A stretch of DNA of 64,000 nt from Bordetella parapertussis (GTDB lineage Bacteria; Pseudomonadota; Gammaproteobacteria; Burkholderiales; Burkholderiaceae_C), in assembly GCA_945901125.1 (NCBI GenBank), contig CAMDKD010000002.1, forward strand, positions 62,001 to 126,000. Reading direction: 5' to 3'. The notes under the pieces were generated by a model. The model did no database searches. It saw nothing but the letters and a program-made list of their open reading frames with translations, and was not told the DNA's origin. Shown here piece after piece: positions 36,437 to 46,454 of the stretch. The position numbers were made by a program, and so were the translations under genes. Positions within the stretch are counted from its first letter, which is position 1. Each line of letters begins with the position of its first letter.

Positions 36437-36586
36437 GCTGACCATGGCGGCTATCGGAAATGCTTTGGAATCCGTCTGGCCAGCGGCTGATTAATCCCCT
36501 AAGACACAGAACCACTGGTTTTTACTTATTCGGCTCGGTTAGAATTGAGGGTTTTCGATATTCGCAATGAAATTCAGAGGCCTTTC

Positions 36587-37186
36587 ATGAGTGAAACCAC
36601 AGTAGACAACGGCAAGCGTACCTGGCTGATCGCCACAGGTTGTGCCGGTGCAGTCGGGGGTGCCGCAGTCGCCGTCCCGTTCATCAGCACTTTCAGTCCT
36701 TCCGAGCGCGCCAAGGCCGCCGGTGCAGCTGTAGAAGTAGACATCTCCGCCATCAAGCCCGGTGAAAAACTCACGGTCGAATGGCGCGGCAAGCCGGTGT
36801 GGATCATCCGCCGCACGCCCGAGCAATTGGAGGCTTTGAAAAAAGTCGAAGCCCAATTGGCCGATCCGGAGTCCAAACGCAATCCCAACGAACTGACACC
36901 CGCTTATGCGCGTAACCAAGGGCGTTCTATCAAGCCTGAGTTTTTTGTCGGCGTCGGCATTTGCTCTCATCTGGGATGTTCGCCAAGCGACAAATTTCAA
37001 ATGGGTCCGCAGGCTTCGCTGCCGGACGACTGGCTGGGCGGCTTTCTCTGCCCTTGCCACGGTTCCACCTTCGACATGGCCGGTCGTGTGTACAAAAACA
37101 AACCCGCGCCGGACAACCTCGAAGTCCCCCCCCACATGTATCTTTCAGACAGTCGTTTGCTGATCGGCGAAGACAAAAAGGCTTAA
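36587..37186 (+). CDS. petA: Rieske iron-sulfur subunit of the cytochrome bc1 complex
   Basis: A 199-residue protein from the ATG at 36587. The N-terminus GKRTWLIATGCAGAVGGAAVAVPFI is a Tat-type anchor in which a Lys-Arg pair replaces the twin Arg. The [2Fe-2S] ligands lie in CSHLGCSP (near residue 127) and CPCHGSTFD (near 157). It transfers electrons from ubiquinol to cytochrome c1. It is the first gene of petABC. Confidence 0.95.
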   Translation: MSETTVDNGKRTWLIATGCAGAVGGAAVAVPFISTFSPSERAKAAGAAVEVDISAIKPGEKLTVEWRGKPVWIIRRTPEQLEALKKVEAQLADPESKRNPNELTPAYARNQGRSIKPEFFVGVGICSHLGCSPSDKFQMGPQASLPDDWLGGFLCPCHGSTFDMAGRVYKNKPAPDNLEVPPHMYLSDSRLLIGEDKKA

Positions 37187-37196
37187 AGGCAAAACC

Positions 37197-38597
37197 ATGG
37201 CTGACTTCAAAGAGATTTCCCCTAATGCCCCGCTGGCTGAAAAAGCCCTGAACTGGGTTGACAACCGGTTCCCGCTCTCCAAACTCTACAAAGAGCATTT
37301 GAGCGAATATTACGCGCCGAAGAATTTCAACTTTTTGTATTTCTTCGGCGTGCTGTCCATGCTGGTGCTGGTGATTCAAATCCTGACCGGCATTTTCCTG
37401 ACCATGCACTACAAGCCGGATGCAGCCATTGCTTTCGCTTCAGTCGAGTACATCATGCGTGATGTGCCATGGGGTTGGTTGATTCGCTATATGCATTCCA
37501 CCGGCGCTTCAGCGTTTTTCGTTGTGGTTTACATGCACATGTTCCGCGGGCTGATTTACGGTTCTTACCGCAAGCCGCGTGAACTGGTGTGGCTGTTCGG
37601 TTGCGCCATTTTCCTGGTCTTGATGGGCGAGGCATTCATGGGCTATTTGCTGCCTTGGGGGCAGATGTCTTACTGGGGCGCACAGGTCATTGTCAATTTG
37701 TTCACAGCCATTCCATTCATCGGTCCTGACCTGGCCTTGCTAATCCGGGGTGATTACGTGGTTGGTGATGCCACACTCAACCGCTTTTTCGCCTTTCATG
37801 TGATTGCCATGCCGCTGGTGCTACTGGGTCTGGTGGTCGCGCACATCATTGCTTTGCACGAAGTCGGCTCTAACAATCCAGACGGCATAGAAATCAAAGC
37901 CCACAAGGATGCCAACGGCAAACCCCTCGACGGCATTCCTTTCCATCCGTACTACACGGTGCACGACATCATGGGCGTGATGGGCTTTTTGCTGGTGTTC
38001 ACAGCCATCATCTTTTTCGCACCCGAGTTTGGCGGCTACTTCCTGGAATACAACAACTTCATTCCAGCCGATCCTCTGAAAACGCCGCTGCACATCGCGC
38101 CGGTCTGGTATTTCACGCCGTATTACTCCATGCTGCGTGCCATCACCAGCGAGATGATGTATGCACTCGTCGTCTGTGTGATTGCAGCTGCTTACCTTGG
38201 CGCGACGCGTGCCGCCATCAGCAGCATACTCAAGGCAGTCATCATCGGTGGTGCTGTCGTTTTGGTAGGAGCAATGCTCGCTATCGACGCCAAATTCTGG
38301 GGTGTGGTCGTCATGGGCGGCGCCGTCATTATTTTGTTCTTCCTGCCTTGGTTGGACAATTGCGCGGTCAAATCCATCCGTTACCGTCCTGACTGGCACA
38401 AATACCTGTACGTTATTTTTGTCATCGACTTCTTTGTTCTGGGCTATCTGGGAATGCAGCCGCCTTCAGCTATCGGTGAACGGGTATCGCAAGTCGGTTC
38501 CTTGTTCTATTTCGGCTTCTTCTTGCTAATGCCTTGGTGGAGCCGTCTGGGAGAAACCAAGCCAGTGCCGGATCGCGTCAACTTTGCCGCACACTGA
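37197..38597 (+). CDS. petB: Cytochrome b subunit of the bc1 complex
   Basis: A 466-residue membrane protein, longer than mitochondrial cytochrome b by a C-terminal extension as usual in Betaproteobacteria. Haem-ligand His residues lie in RYMHSTGASAFFVVVYMHMFRGL and FFAFHVIAMPLVLLGLVVAHIIALHEVGSNNP. The Qo-site loop reads APVWYFTPYYSMLRAI, with PVWY in place of PEWY. It follows petA by ten bases. Confidence 0.96.
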   Translation: MADFKEISPNAPLAEKALNWVDNRFPLSKLYKEHLSEYYAPKNFNFLYFFGVLSMLVLVIQILTGIFLTMHYKPDAAIAFASVEYIMRDVPWGWLIRYMHSTGASAFFVVVYMHMFRGLIYGSYRKPRELVWLFGCAIFLVLMGEAFMGYLLPWGQMSYWGAQVIVNLFTAIPFIGPDLALLIRGDYVVGDATLNRFFAFHVIAMPLVLLGLVVAHIIALHEVGSNNPDGIEIKAHKDANGKPLDGIPFHPYYTVHDIMGVMGFLLVFTAIIFFAPEFGGYFLEYNNFIPADPLKTPLHIAPVWYFTPYYSMLRAITSEMMYALVVCVIAAAYLGATRAAISSILKAVIIGGAVVLVGAMLAIDAKFWGVVVMGGAVIILFFLPWLDNCAVKSIRYRPDWHKYLYVIFVIDFFVLGYLGMQPPSAIGERVSQVGSLFYFGFFLLMPWWSRLGETKPVPDRVNFAAH

Positions 38598-38618
38598 ACC
38601 AGCACGGAGCACACAAAC

Positions 38619-39374
38619 ATGAAAAAAATCATTCTCAGCGTGTTAATCAGTCTGGCCAGCAGTTTGCCGGTTTTCGCCAATACCGACGCCTTTGTCTGGG
38701 ACAAAGCGCCAAACAAACTCAACGACCTGGGCGCTTTGCAGCACGGCGCCAAGCTGTTCGTCAATTACTGTTTGAATTGCCATGCCGCGTCTTACATGCG
38801 ATTCAACCGACTGACAGACATCGGTTTGACCGAAAAGGACATCAAAGACAATTTGTTGTTCACCACAGACAAGGTCGGTGAAACCATGAAAGTGGCCATG
38901 GACCCGAAACAGGCCAAGGATTGGTTCGGCGGCAACCCGCCCGACTTGACCGTGATCGCGCGTTCGCGTTCCGGCCATGGTGGCACAGGCGCTGATTATT
39001 TGTACACGTACTTGCGCACGTATTACCGTGATGAAGGCAAAGCCACCGGCTGGAACAACTTGGCTTTTCCAAATGTTGCCATGCCTCATGTGTTGTGGGA
39101 GTTGCAAGGAGAGCGTAAGCCCTTGTATGACACAGTCCTATCGCATGGGCATGAAATCCATGCGTTCAAAGGCTGGCAGCAAGTCACACCCGGCAAGCTC
39201 AGCCCTGCCGAGTACGATGAGGCAGTTGCCGATCTGGTCAATTACATGCAGTGGATGTCAGAGCCGGCACAAAACACACGCGTCAGAATCGGCGTCTGGG
39301 TGTTGATGTTCTTGTTGGTTTTCATGTTCATCGCCTGGCGTTTGAATGCCGCGTTCTGGAAAGAAATTCGCTAA
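38619..39374 (+). CDS. petC: Cytochrome c1 subunit of the bc1 complex
   Basis: A 251-residue periplasmic haem protein: signal peptide MKKIILSVLISLASSLPVFA, haem site NYCLNCHAAS (CxxCH) near residue 50, axial Met region in the middle, and a C-terminal membrane anchor (IGVWVLMFLLVFMFIAWRLNAAFWKEIR). It passes electrons to a soluble cytochrome c. It closes the petABC operon. Confidence 0.95.
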   Translation: MKKIILSVLISLASSLPVFANTDAFVWDKAPNKLNDLGALQHGAKLFVNYCLNCHAASYMRFNRLTDIGLTEKDIKDNLLFTTDKVGETMKVAMDPKQAKDWFGGNPPDLTVIARSRSGHGGTGADYLYTYLRTYYRDEGKATGWNNLAFPNVAMPHVLWELQGERKPLYDTVLSHGHEIHAFKGWQQVTPGKLSPAEYDEAVADLVNYMQWMSEPAQNTRVRIGVWVLMFLLVFMFIAWRLNAAFWKEIR

Positions 39375-39388
39375 GCGGATACACAGTA

Positions 39389-39406
39389 ACCCGCTTCGGC
39401 GGGTTC
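39389..39406 (+). terminator. Terminator after petABC
   Basis: AACCCGC (39389-39395), a TTCG tetraloop and GCGGGTT (39400-39406) form a seven-base-pair perfect stem, followed by TCTTAC. The T-tract is short, so termination may be partial and sspA may receive some read-through. Confidence 0.65.
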
Positions 39407-39461
39407 TTACAATGGGCCATTTCCGGTCCGTTAAACCTTTCGTATTTCAGGAGCTACGCTC

Positions 39462-40073
39462 ATGATGGTCTTGTACTCTGGGACAGTTTGTCCTTTCTCC
39501 CACCGTTGCCGTTTTGTCTTGTTTGAAAAAGGCATGGATTTTGAAATCCGTGACGTTGATCTTTACAACAAGCCCGAGGACATCAGCGTGATGAACCCTT
39601 ATGGCCAGGTGCCGATACTGGTTGAGCGCGACCTCATTCTGTATGAATCCAACATCATCAACGAGTACATAGACGAGCGTTTCCCGCATCCGCAACTCAT
39701 GCCCGGCGACCCGGTCGACCGTGCCCGCGTGCGTTTGTTCCTGCTGAATTTCGAAAAAGAGTTGTTCACCCATGTGACTTCTCTCGAGTCCAGGACACAA
39801 AAGGCCAATGAAAAAACGCTGGAAAAAGCCCGCGCCCATATCCGCGACCGCCTGACCCAGTTGGCACCTGTATTTTTGAAAAACAAATTCATGCTCGGCG
39901 ATAACTTCTCTATGTTGGACGTTGCCATCGCCCCGTTATTGTGGCGTCTCGACCATTACGGTATCGAGTTGTCAAAAAATGCGGCCCCGCTACTCAAATA
40001 CGCTGAACGTATTTTTTCGCGCCCGGCCTATATCGAGGCGTTGACTCCTTCAGAAAAGGTCATGCGTAAATAA
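39462..40073 (+). CDS. sspA: Stringent starvation protein A homologue (GST fold)
   Basis: A 203-residue glutathione-transferase-fold protein. YSGTVCPFSHRCRFVLFEKGMDFEIRDVDLYNKPEDISVMNPYGQVPILVERDLILYESNIINEYIDERFP is the SspA thioredoxin-like domain, with no glutathione-reactive Ser/Tyr expected. E. coli SspA binds RNA polymerase during stress. sspB follows five bases downstream, as in many Proteobacteria. Confidence 0.92.
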   Translation: MMVLYSGTVCPFSHRCRFVLFEKGMDFEIRDVDLYNKPEDISVMNPYGQVPILVERDLILYESNIINEYIDERFPHPQLMPGDPVDRARVRLFLLNFEKELFTHVTSLESRTQKANEKTLEKARAHIRDRLTQLAPVFLKNKFMLGDNFSMLDVAIAPLLWRLDHYGIELSKNAAPLLKYAERIFSRPAYIEALTPSEKVMRK

Positions 40074-40078
40074 ACCGC

Positions 40079-40516
40079 ATGATCAATATTTCGCAGTCAA
40101 CTTCTACCCGTCCTTACCTGGTGCGGGCCTTGCACGAATGGTGTACAGACAACGGCTTCACGCCGTATGTCGCTGTGTTGGTCGACGAAACCGTGCAAGT
40201 GCCGCGCGAGTATGTGAACAACGGTGAAATCGTGCTCAATGTCAGTTTCGATGCCACCAGTGGCATGCAACTGAGCAATGAATTCATTCAGTTCAAAGCG
40301 CGCTTCGGTGGTGTGGCGCGTGAAATTGTGGTTCCCATGGGCCGGGTGATTGCCATTTATGCCAAGGAAAACGGCCAGGGCATGGCTTTTCCTGCACCTG
40401 CTCCGACGCCAGCTGGCGCTTGCGTCGATGCGTCAGTCGCGTCTGACAGTCCGCCTGAACCGCCCTCAGGCAGTCCGTCCAACAGTACTCGCCCGCAACT
40501 CAAACGCGTCAAATAA
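40079..40516 (+). CDS. sspB: ClpXP protease specificity-enhancing factor
   Basis: A 145-residue adaptor that delivers ssrA-tagged proteins to ClpXP. The folded N-terminal part shows RPYLVRALHEWCTDNGFTPYVAVLVDETVQVPREYVNNGEIVLNVS and FKARFGGVAREIVVPMGRVIAIYAKENGQGM; the tail is Pro/Ser-rich and ends in a basic RPQLKRVK, matching the ClpX-binding end of SspB. Confidence 0.93.
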   Translation: MINISQSTSTRPYLVRALHEWCTDNGFTPYVAVLVDETVQVPREYVNNGEIVLNVSFDATSGMQLSNEFIQFKARFGGVAREIVVPMGRVIAIYAKENGQGMAFPAPAPTPAGACVDASVASDSPPEPPSGSPSNSTRPQLKRVK

Positions 40517-40562
40517 AAAGTTTTCAATAAGACGTGTCTGGCTTGGGTAGAATAAGCTTAGT

Positions 40563-40638
40563 GCCGATTTAGCTCAGTTGGTAGAGCAACCGCCTTGTAA
40601 GCGGTAGGTCATCAGTTCGAATCCGATAATCGGCACCA
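40563..40638 (+). tRNA. tRNA-Thr (TGT anticodon)
   Basis: A complete 76-base cloverleaf. The acceptor GCCGATT (40563-40569) pairs with AATCGGC (40628-40634), followed by discriminator A and an encoded CCA at 40636-40638. The D-loop (AGCTCAGTTGGTAGAGC), the anticodon stem CCGCC/GGCGG-type with loop CTTGTAA giving TGT, and the TTCGAAT T-loop are all present. Confidence 0.96.
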
Positions 40639-40646
40639 TTTAAAAG

Positions 40647-40676
40647 CCCGCGGTTGTGAAACCGGCGGGTTTTTTT
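40647..40676 (+). terminator. Terminator after tRNA-Thr
   Basis: CCCGCGGTT, a GTGA loop and AACCGGCGGG (40647-40669) form a stem with one bulged base, followed by seven T residues. It ends the sspAB-tRNA unit and, read the other way, lies at the end of the convergent DciA-like gene. Confidence 0.8.
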
Positions 40677-40995
40677 ATGGCTTGCGTGACATGAGTTTGA
40701 GTCTTATCTGTTGCACGTTATAGCCTTTGCTGCGCAGATGCGCGCAGATGGCCGGTAACAGTTGGCGCAATTTAGCAGCAGCTGCATTGTGTTTCACAAG
40801 CACGCACCAGACATCATCTTCAATAGGACCGGCCAGCAGTTGTTCGCTCAAACCGGGGGGAAGAACTGGTTCTATGGTTTTCAAATACAACATGGATCTG
40901 CGCTGCAAACTTAACATCAAGGACAAGGTGTCGGAGTGTTCAATGGCATCCATCACACTGGTCTGTTTGGCTGGCGGGGTTGACGGTCGGTGCAT
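40675..40995 (-). CDS. DciA-like (DUF721) protein
   Basis: A 106-residue protein. The C-terminal part LPPGLSEQLLAGPIEDDVWCVLVKHNAAAAKLRQLLPAICAHLRSKGYNVQQIRLKLM resembles the KH-like fold of DUF721/DciA, the ancestral loader of the DnaB helicase. It stands divergent from secA, a neighbourhood seen for DciA in other Proteobacteria. The call rests on pattern and context; sequence conservation in this family is low. Confidence 0.6.
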   Translation of the reverse strand: MHRPSTPPAKQTSVMDAIEHSDTLSLMLSLQRRSMLYLKTIEPVLPPGLSEQLLAGPIEDDVWCVLVKHNAAAAKLRQLLPAICAHLRSKGYNVQQIRLKLMSRKP

Positions 40996-41094
40996 GTCTG
41001 ATTATGTTCGTTTACACAGGTAAAATGCAGGGCTTCGACAAAGGAACCTGCGTCCATGGCCAGCCACCCGGCAAGGCATGGGCGTTTTGCTTGT

Positions 41095-43845
41095 ATGGCA
41101 TTCAATCCACTGACCTATATTTTCGGTAGCCGCAACGACCGCTTGCTCAAGACTTACCGCAAAACGCTGGAGCGTATCAGCGTCCATGAAGTCCCACTGG
41201 AATCATTGAGCGACGAGGCCTTGAAAGCCAAAACCGGCGAATTCAAGCAACGTTTCCAACAAGGCGAAAGCCTGGACGATTTGTTGCCCGAGGCCTTTGC
41301 TGTGGTGCGTGAAGGCTCTAAGCGCGTCATGAAGATGCGTCACTTTGATGTGCAAATGTTAGGCGGCATGGCCTTGCACGAGGGCAAGATTGCCGAGATG
41401 CGCACCGGTGAAGGTAAAACGCTGACAGCCACTCTGGCGGTGTATCTGAATGCGCTCAGCGGCCAAGGCGTACACGTGGTGACGGTCAACGACTACCTGG
41501 CCAACCGGGACGCGCAATGGATGGGGCGGCTTTATAACTTTCTCGGCTTGAGTGTCGGTGTCAATTTGTCGCAACTGACGCGCGAAGAAAAACAAAGCGC
41601 TTACCAAAGCGACATCACTTACGGTACCAACAACGAGTACGGATTTGATTACCTGCGCGACAACATGGTGTACGAATCTGCCGACCGGGTGCAACGCAAA
41701 CTCAATTACGCCATTGTTGACGAGGTTGACTCGATCTTGATCGATGAAGCGCGCACGCCTTTGATCATCAGCGGTCAGGCCGAAGACCACACGCAAACCT
41801 ATCTGGCTATGAACCAGGTGGTGCCTCATTTGACGCGCCAGGAAGGCGAATTGGATTTGCGCACTGGTGAGGGCGTGATTACCCCCGGTGATTTCACGCT
41901 GGATGAAAAATCACATCAGGTGTACCTGACAGAACTGGGTCACGAAAAAGCGGAAAAAATTCTCTCCGACATGGGTTTGCTGCCCGCAGGCGCTTCTCTG
42001 TATGACCCATTGCATATTGGGCTGGTTCACCATTTGTATGCCGCATTGCGCGCCCATCATCTTTACCACCTGGATCAGCATTACGTTAATCAGGGCGGTG
42101 AAATCACCATCGTGGATGAATTCACCGGCCGTTTGATGTCCGGTCGTCGTTGGAGCGATGGCTTACACCAGGCCGTCGAAGCCAAAGAAGGTGTCGCCAT
42201 TCAGGCGGAGAACCAGACCATGGCCTCCATCACTTTCCAGAACTATTTTCGCTTGTACGACAAGCTCAGCGGCATGACCGGAACTGCTGACACAGAAGCC
42301 TATGAATTCCAGGAAATTTACGGCTTGGAAACCGTCATCATTCCGCCGAACAAACCCAGTAAACGGGAAGATCAATTAGACCGGGTTTACAAAACAACCC
42401 AGGAAAAATACAAAGCCGCCATAGACGACATCATCGAATGCCAGGGACGTGGTCAACCGGTACTGGTGGGCACCACATCGATTGAATTGTCCGAGTTGCT
42501 GTCAGGCATGTTGGACAAGGCGGGTTTGAAGCACCAGGTGCTCAACGCCAAGCAACACGCCAGCGAAGCTGACATCGTCGCGCAAGCCGGTGCGGCCAAG
42601 TCCATCACCATTGCCACCAACATGGCCGGTCGCGGCACCGACATTGTGTTGGGCGGTAACGTGGAAAAAGCCGTCGACACATTGATGCAAGACGAGAGCC
42701 AGAGCGAAAGCGACAAAGCGGTCAAAGCCGCTCAGTTGCGCGAAGCTTGGGCCAAAGACCATGAGTTTGTTAAGTCTGTCGGCGGCCTGCGCATCATCGC
42801 CACCGAGCGTCATGAGTCACGGCGCATCGATAACCAGTTGCGCGGCCGCTCCGGTCGTCAGGGAGACCCCGGCTCTTCGCGTTTTTACCTCAGTCTTGAT
42901 GATTCTCTGATGCGCATTTTTGCGGGTGAGCGCGTCAAGTCCATCATGGACCGTTTGAATATGCCTGAGGGCGAGGCTATTGAAGCCGGCATGGTCACGC
43001 GCAGTATTGAAAGCGCTCAGCGCAAAGTCGAGGCGCGCAATTTCGATATCCGCAAGCAATTGCTGGAATACGATGACGTATCTAACGACCAGCGCAAAGT
43101 CATTTACCAGCAGCGCAATGACATTCTGGACGCTTCCAATCTGACGGCGCAAATCGCCAGCTTGCGCGAAGGATGTTTTACCGATCTGGTGCGCCAGTTC
43201 GTGCCCGAAGAGTCGGTGGAAGAACAATGGGACATCGCCGGTTTGCAAAACCTGCTGCGCAATGACTGGCATATAGATTTGCCGCTGGTGCAACACGTTG
43301 AAAAAGCCCAGGCCATCATCGATGAAGATATTTTGCAGTTGGTGGTCGATGCAGCCAACGCAGCGTTCAACAGCAAAATTGAAACAGTGGGCGTGGATGA
43401 ATTCACGCCGTTCATGCGCGCCGTGCTGCTGCAAAACATTGACAGCCACTGGCGTGAACACTTGTCGTCGCTGGACTATTTGCGCCAGGGCATACATTTG
43501 CGCGGCTATGCGCAAAAGCAACCCAAGCAGGAGTACAAGCGCGAGGCCTTCGAGTTGTTCGGTCAGTTGCTGGACATGGTGAAAAACGAAGTCACACGCA
43601 TTTTGATGACGGTACAAATCGAAACGGCCAGCCAGGTTGAAGTGGCGGCACAGAACATAGAGCAACGCGCTGATGCCGTGACCAATCTCACCTACTCAGC
43701 GCCGGATGAAACAGGTCAAGCCCAGCTGTTTGGCGCAGGTCAGGCGGCGGCTGCCGTCGAGCAAGTACCGGTGGTCGGGCGCAATGAACCCTGTCCTTGC
43801 GGCAGCGGTAAAAAATACAAACAATGCCACGGCAAGCTGGCCTGA
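41095..43845 (+). CDS. secA: Protein translocase ATPase SecA
   Basis: A 916-residue motor for Sec export. The start [28 protein letters not shown] at 41095 is the family start; the open frame from 41056 adds an unlikely tail. Walker A is [13 protein letters not shown] near residue 105, [19 protein letters not shown] marks motif II, and [11 protein letters not shown] and [19 protein letters not shown] lie in the second nucleotide fold. The C-terminal zinc site is [16 protein letters not shown]. It may share a transcript with argJ, which starts three bases later. Confidence 0.97.
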   Translation: MAFNPLTYIFGSRNDRLLKTYRKTLERISVHEVPLESLSDEALKAKTGEFKQRFQQGESLDDLLPEAFAVVREGSKRVMKMRHFDVQMLGGMALHEGKIAEMRTGEGKTLTATLAVYLNALSGQGVHVVTVNDYLANRDAQWMGRLYNFLGLSVGVNLSQLTREEKQSAYQSDITYGTNNEYGFDYLRDNMVYESADRVQRKLNYAIVDEVDSILIDEARTPLIISGQAEDHTQTYLAMNQVVPHLTRQEGELDLRTGEGVITPGDFTLDEKSHQVYLTELGHEKAEKILSDMGLLPAGASLYDPLHIGLVHHLYAALRAHHLYHLDQHYVNQGGEITIVDEFTGRLMSGRRWSDGLHQAVEAKEGVAIQAENQTMASITFQNYFRLYDKLSGMTGTADTEAYEFQEIYGLETVIIPPNKPSKREDQLDRVYKTTQEKYKAAIDDIIECQGRGQPVLVGTTSIELSELLSGMLDKAGLKHQVLNAKQHASEADIVAQAGAAKSITIATNMAGRGTDIVLGGNVEKAVDTLMQDESQSESDKAVKAAQLREAWAKDHEFVKSVGGLRIIATERHESRRIDNQLRGRSGRQGDPGSSRFYLSLDDSLMRIFAGERVKSIMDRLNMPEGEAIEAGMVTRSIESAQRKVEARNFDIRKQLLEYDDVSNDQRKVIYQQRNDILDASNLTAQIASLREGCFTDLVRQFVPEESVEEQWDIAGLQNLLRNDWHIDLPLVQHVEKAQAIIDEDILQLVVDAANAAFNSKIETVGVDEFTPFMRAVLLQNIDSHWREHLSSLDYLRQGIHLRGYAQKQPKQEYKREAFELFGQLLDMVKNEVTRILMTVQIETASQVEVAAQNIEQRADAVTNLTYSAPDETGQAQLFGAGQAAAAVEQVPVVGRNEPCPCGSGKKYKQCHGKLA

Positions 43846-43848
43846 ACC

Positions 43849-45078
43849 ATGGCGGTACATCTACACGTCACCCGCCCTGAGGATTTGCATGCGGTCGCCG
43901 GTGTGTCCATAGGCGTGACCGAGGCCGGTGTACGCAAGGCAAATCGCAAAGACCTGACCGTCATCACTCTGGAGCCAGGCGCTGTTGTCGGCGCCGTCTT
44001 CACGCAAAACCGTTTTTGTGCAGCGCCTGTGCAATTGTGTAAGCAGCATCTTGCTGCGGGCAATGACATACGCGCTCTGGTGATCAATACCGGTGTCGCC
44101 AATGCAGGCACCGGGGAAGCCGGTTTGCAACATGCGTTTTCCGTATGCCAGGCCGCAGCTGGTTTGTTGAATGTCAAGCCGGAACACATACTGCCGTTTT
44201 CCACGGGTGTGATCATGGAGCCCTTGCCGGTTCAGCGCATTGTGGACGGCTTGCCCAAAGCGCTTGCCGCCAGCACTTCTGACAACTGGACGCTGGCTTC
44301 GCAAGCCATCATGACGACCGACACCTTGCCCAAGGCGACCAGCCGTCAAATCAGTATTGACGGCAAAACAGTCACCATCACGGGTATGTCAAAAGGTGCT
44401 GGCATGATCCGTCCCAACATGGCCACCATGTTGGGCTTCATGGCCACCGACGCAGCCATCGCTCCCGGCTTGATGAAAGCGCTGGCGCATGAACTGGCTG
44501 AAGCCTCATTCAACCGCATCACCATAGACGGTGACACGTCGACCAACGATTCATTCGTGGTGATAGCCAGCGGCAAAGCAGGTACTACCGAAATAAACCA
44601 CTGGGACAGCGACAGCGCGCGTTTGTTAAAGCAGGCTTTGCTGGATGTGGCGCGTTGGCTGGCGCAGGCGATTGTGCGTGACGGCGAGGGCGCCACCAAG
44701 TTCATCACGGTCAGCATTGAAGGCGGGCGCGACACCGCCGAATGCCGCCAGGTGGCTTATGCGATTGGGCATTCGCCTTTGGTGAAAACCGCTTTTTTTG
44801 CCAGCGACCCTAACCTCGGTCGGATACTGGCCGCCGTGGGTTATGCAGGCATCGCAGATCTGGAGCAATCGCTGATTGAGTTGTACCTGGACGATGTGCA
44901 CGTGGCGACGCGCGGCGGCCGTCACCCTGACTACCGGGAAGAAGACGGTCAACGCGTGATGAAGCAAGACGAAATCACCGTGCGTGTGTTGCTCGGACGC
45001 GGCCAGGCACAGGATCAGGTGTGGACCTGCGACTTAAGCCATGAATACGTCACCATCAACGCGGATTACCGCAGCTAA
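43849..45078 (+). CDS. argJ: Bifunctional glutamate N-acetyltransferase / N-acetylglutamate synthase
   Basis: A 409-residue N-terminal-nucleophile enzyme of arginine synthesis, which recycles the acetyl group from N-acetylornithine. The autocleavage site is in the [15 protein letters not shown] segment near residue 190, where the Thr becomes the new N-terminus of the beta chain. Other motifs are [19 protein letters not shown] and [14 protein letters not shown]. The length is normal. Confidence 0.95.
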   Translation: MAVHLHVTRPEDLHAVAGVSIGVTEAGVRKANRKDLTVITLEPGAVVGAVFTQNRFCAAPVQLCKQHLAAGNDIRALVINTGVANAGTGEAGLQHAFSVCQAAAGLLNVKPEHILPFSTGVIMEPLPVQRIVDGLPKALAASTSDNWTLASQAIMTTDTLPKATSRQISIDGKTVTITGMSKGAGMIRPNMATMLGFMATDAAIAPGLMKALAHELAEASFNRITIDGDTSTNDSFVVIASGKAGTTEINHWDSDSARLLKQALLDVARWLAQAIVRDGEGATKFITVSIEGGRDTAECRQVAYAIGHSPLVKTAFFASDPNLGRILAAVGYAGIADLEQSLIELYLDDVHVATRGGRHPDYREEDGQRVMKQDEITVRVLLGRGQAQDQVWTCDLSHEYVTINADYRS

Positions 45079-45081
45079 TTC

Positions 45082-45963
45082 ATGAATGAATCTTTAGAAC
45101 GCATGTTGCACCGCGCTGAATTATTGATGGCGCGTATCGAGCGCATACTGCCGCAACCTTTGCACGCGCCGGACTGGCAGTCAGGCATTGCTTTTCGCTA
45201 CCGCAAGCGCAGCAGCGGCCACGGCGTGCTCGAACCGGTGCGACATATTGGACAAATGTCATTGGACGATTTGAAAGAAATCGATCAGCAAAAAGAAAAA
45301 ATCCAGCGCAACACCTTGCAGTTCATTGACGGCAAACCTGCTAACAATGTGTTGTTGACCGGCGCGCGCGGCACCGGTAAATCCTCGCTGGTCAAAGCCT
45401 GCCTCAATACCTATGCGTCTCGCGGTTTGCGTTTGATTGAAGTCGATAAACACGACATGATCGACCTGCCCGACATCATTGAAGTGGTGGCCGAGCGGCC
45501 TGAAAAATTCATCATCTTTTGTGACGACCTGAGTTTTGACGAAGGCGAGCCCGGTTACAAGGCACTCAAGTCCATCCTGGACGGCACCGTGGCCGCAGCG
45601 ACTGCGAATGTGCTGATTTACGCCACCAGCAACCGCCGCCATTTGCTGCCCGAGTACATGAAGGACAACCTCAGCTATACGCACACCGACGATGGCGAAG
45701 TGCATCCCGGTGAAGTCATCGAGGAAAAAATTTCTTTGTCCGAACGTTTCGGTTTGTGGGTGAGTTTTTACCCGTTCAGCCAGGACGAGTATTTGCATAT
45801 CATTGACCAGTGGCTGTCCTCCCTGCAAGTCCCGCAAAACTTATGGGCACAGGCGCATCCTGAATCGTTGGTGTGGGCGCTTGAGCGCGGCTCGCGCAGC
45901 GGTCGTGTGGCTTACCAGTTCGCCCGCGATTTCGCCGGACGTTTAGGTAGCGCCAACGCATGA
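45082..45963 (+). CDS. DUF815 family AAA ATPase
   Basis: A 293-residue P-loop ATPase. Walker A is LLTGARGTGKSSLVKA near residue 90; Walker B is FIIFCDDLSFDEGE near 150; NVLIYATSNRRHL is the sensor-1 region. The family is widespread beside argJ in Betaproteobacteria and has no firm function. The stop overlaps the mutT ATG (ATGA). Confidence 0.88.
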   Translation: MNESLERMLHRAELLMARIERILPQPLHAPDWQSGIAFRYRKRSSGHGVLEPVRHIGQMSLDDLKEIDQQKEKIQRNTLQFIDGKPANNVLLTGARGTGKSSLVKACLNTYASRGLRLIEVDKHDMIDLPDIIEVVAERPEKFIIFCDDLSFDEGEPGYKALKSILDGTVAAATANVLIYATSNRRHLLPEYMKDNLSYTHTDDGEVHPGEVIEEKISLSERFGLWVSFYPFSQDEYLHIIDQWLSSLQVPQNLWAQAHPESLVWALERGSRSGRVAYQFARDFAGRLGSANA

Positions 45964-46454
45964 CGACAAGCGCAGACCCGCCTGTACGCATGGTGGATGC
46001 GAATCTGCCGCGCGCAGGTGGCGTTGAGCGGGCGTTGACGCAGGTGGCGGTCGGTGTGTTGTTCAGGGCTGATGGTCGTTTTTTATTGACTACCCGCCCG
46101 CCCAGCAAAGCCTACGCAGGTCATTGGGAATTTCCGGGTGGAAAAATAGAGACCGGCGAAACGCTGGCGCAGGCACTGACCCGCGAATTGCAGGAGGAAC
46201 TTGGCATCACCATTGCCGACCCCTTGCCTTGGAAGACCGAGCGTATTGATTACCCGCACGCCCTGGTGGAATTGCATTTCTGCAAGGTCTACCACTGGCA
46301 GGGTGAACTGCAAATGAAAGAGGGTCAGGAATTTGCCTGGGAACAGTTGCCGGTGCAGGTGGCACCGGTGTTACCTGGCACGGTGCCGGTATTAGAGTGG
46401 CTGGCTCAGGAGCAAAGCTCTATTTCAAATTCCGCATTACCGACAACGGTTTGA
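45960..46454 (+). CDS. mutT: NUDIX hydrolase, MutT type (8-oxo-dGTP diphosphatase)
   Basis: A 164-residue enzyme that cleans 8-oxo-dGTP from the nucleotide pool. The Nudix box is complete: GGKIETGETLAQALTRELQEELGI near residues 60-83, fitting Gx5Ex7REUxEExGU. HWEFPGGK ahead of it is typical of MutT. The 3' end overlaps the convergent zapD gene by 49 bp, and the last 20 residues are weakly conserved. Confidence 0.88.
   Translation: MTTSADPPVRMVDANLPRAGGVERALTQVAVGVLFRADGRFLLTTRPPSKAYAGHWEFPGGKIETGETLAQALTRELQEELGITIADPLPWKTERIDYPHALVELHFCKVYHWQGELQMKEGQEFAWEQLPVQVAPVLPGTVPVLEWLAQEQSSISNSALPTTV

Noticed and set aside
46406..46454. Convergent overlap of mutT and zapD (and of the acyltransferase and methyltransferase at 63185-63231) as a sign of wrong gene calls
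   Set aside because: Both genes in each pair match their families over nearly the full length, so the short 3' overlaps are real and ordinary.
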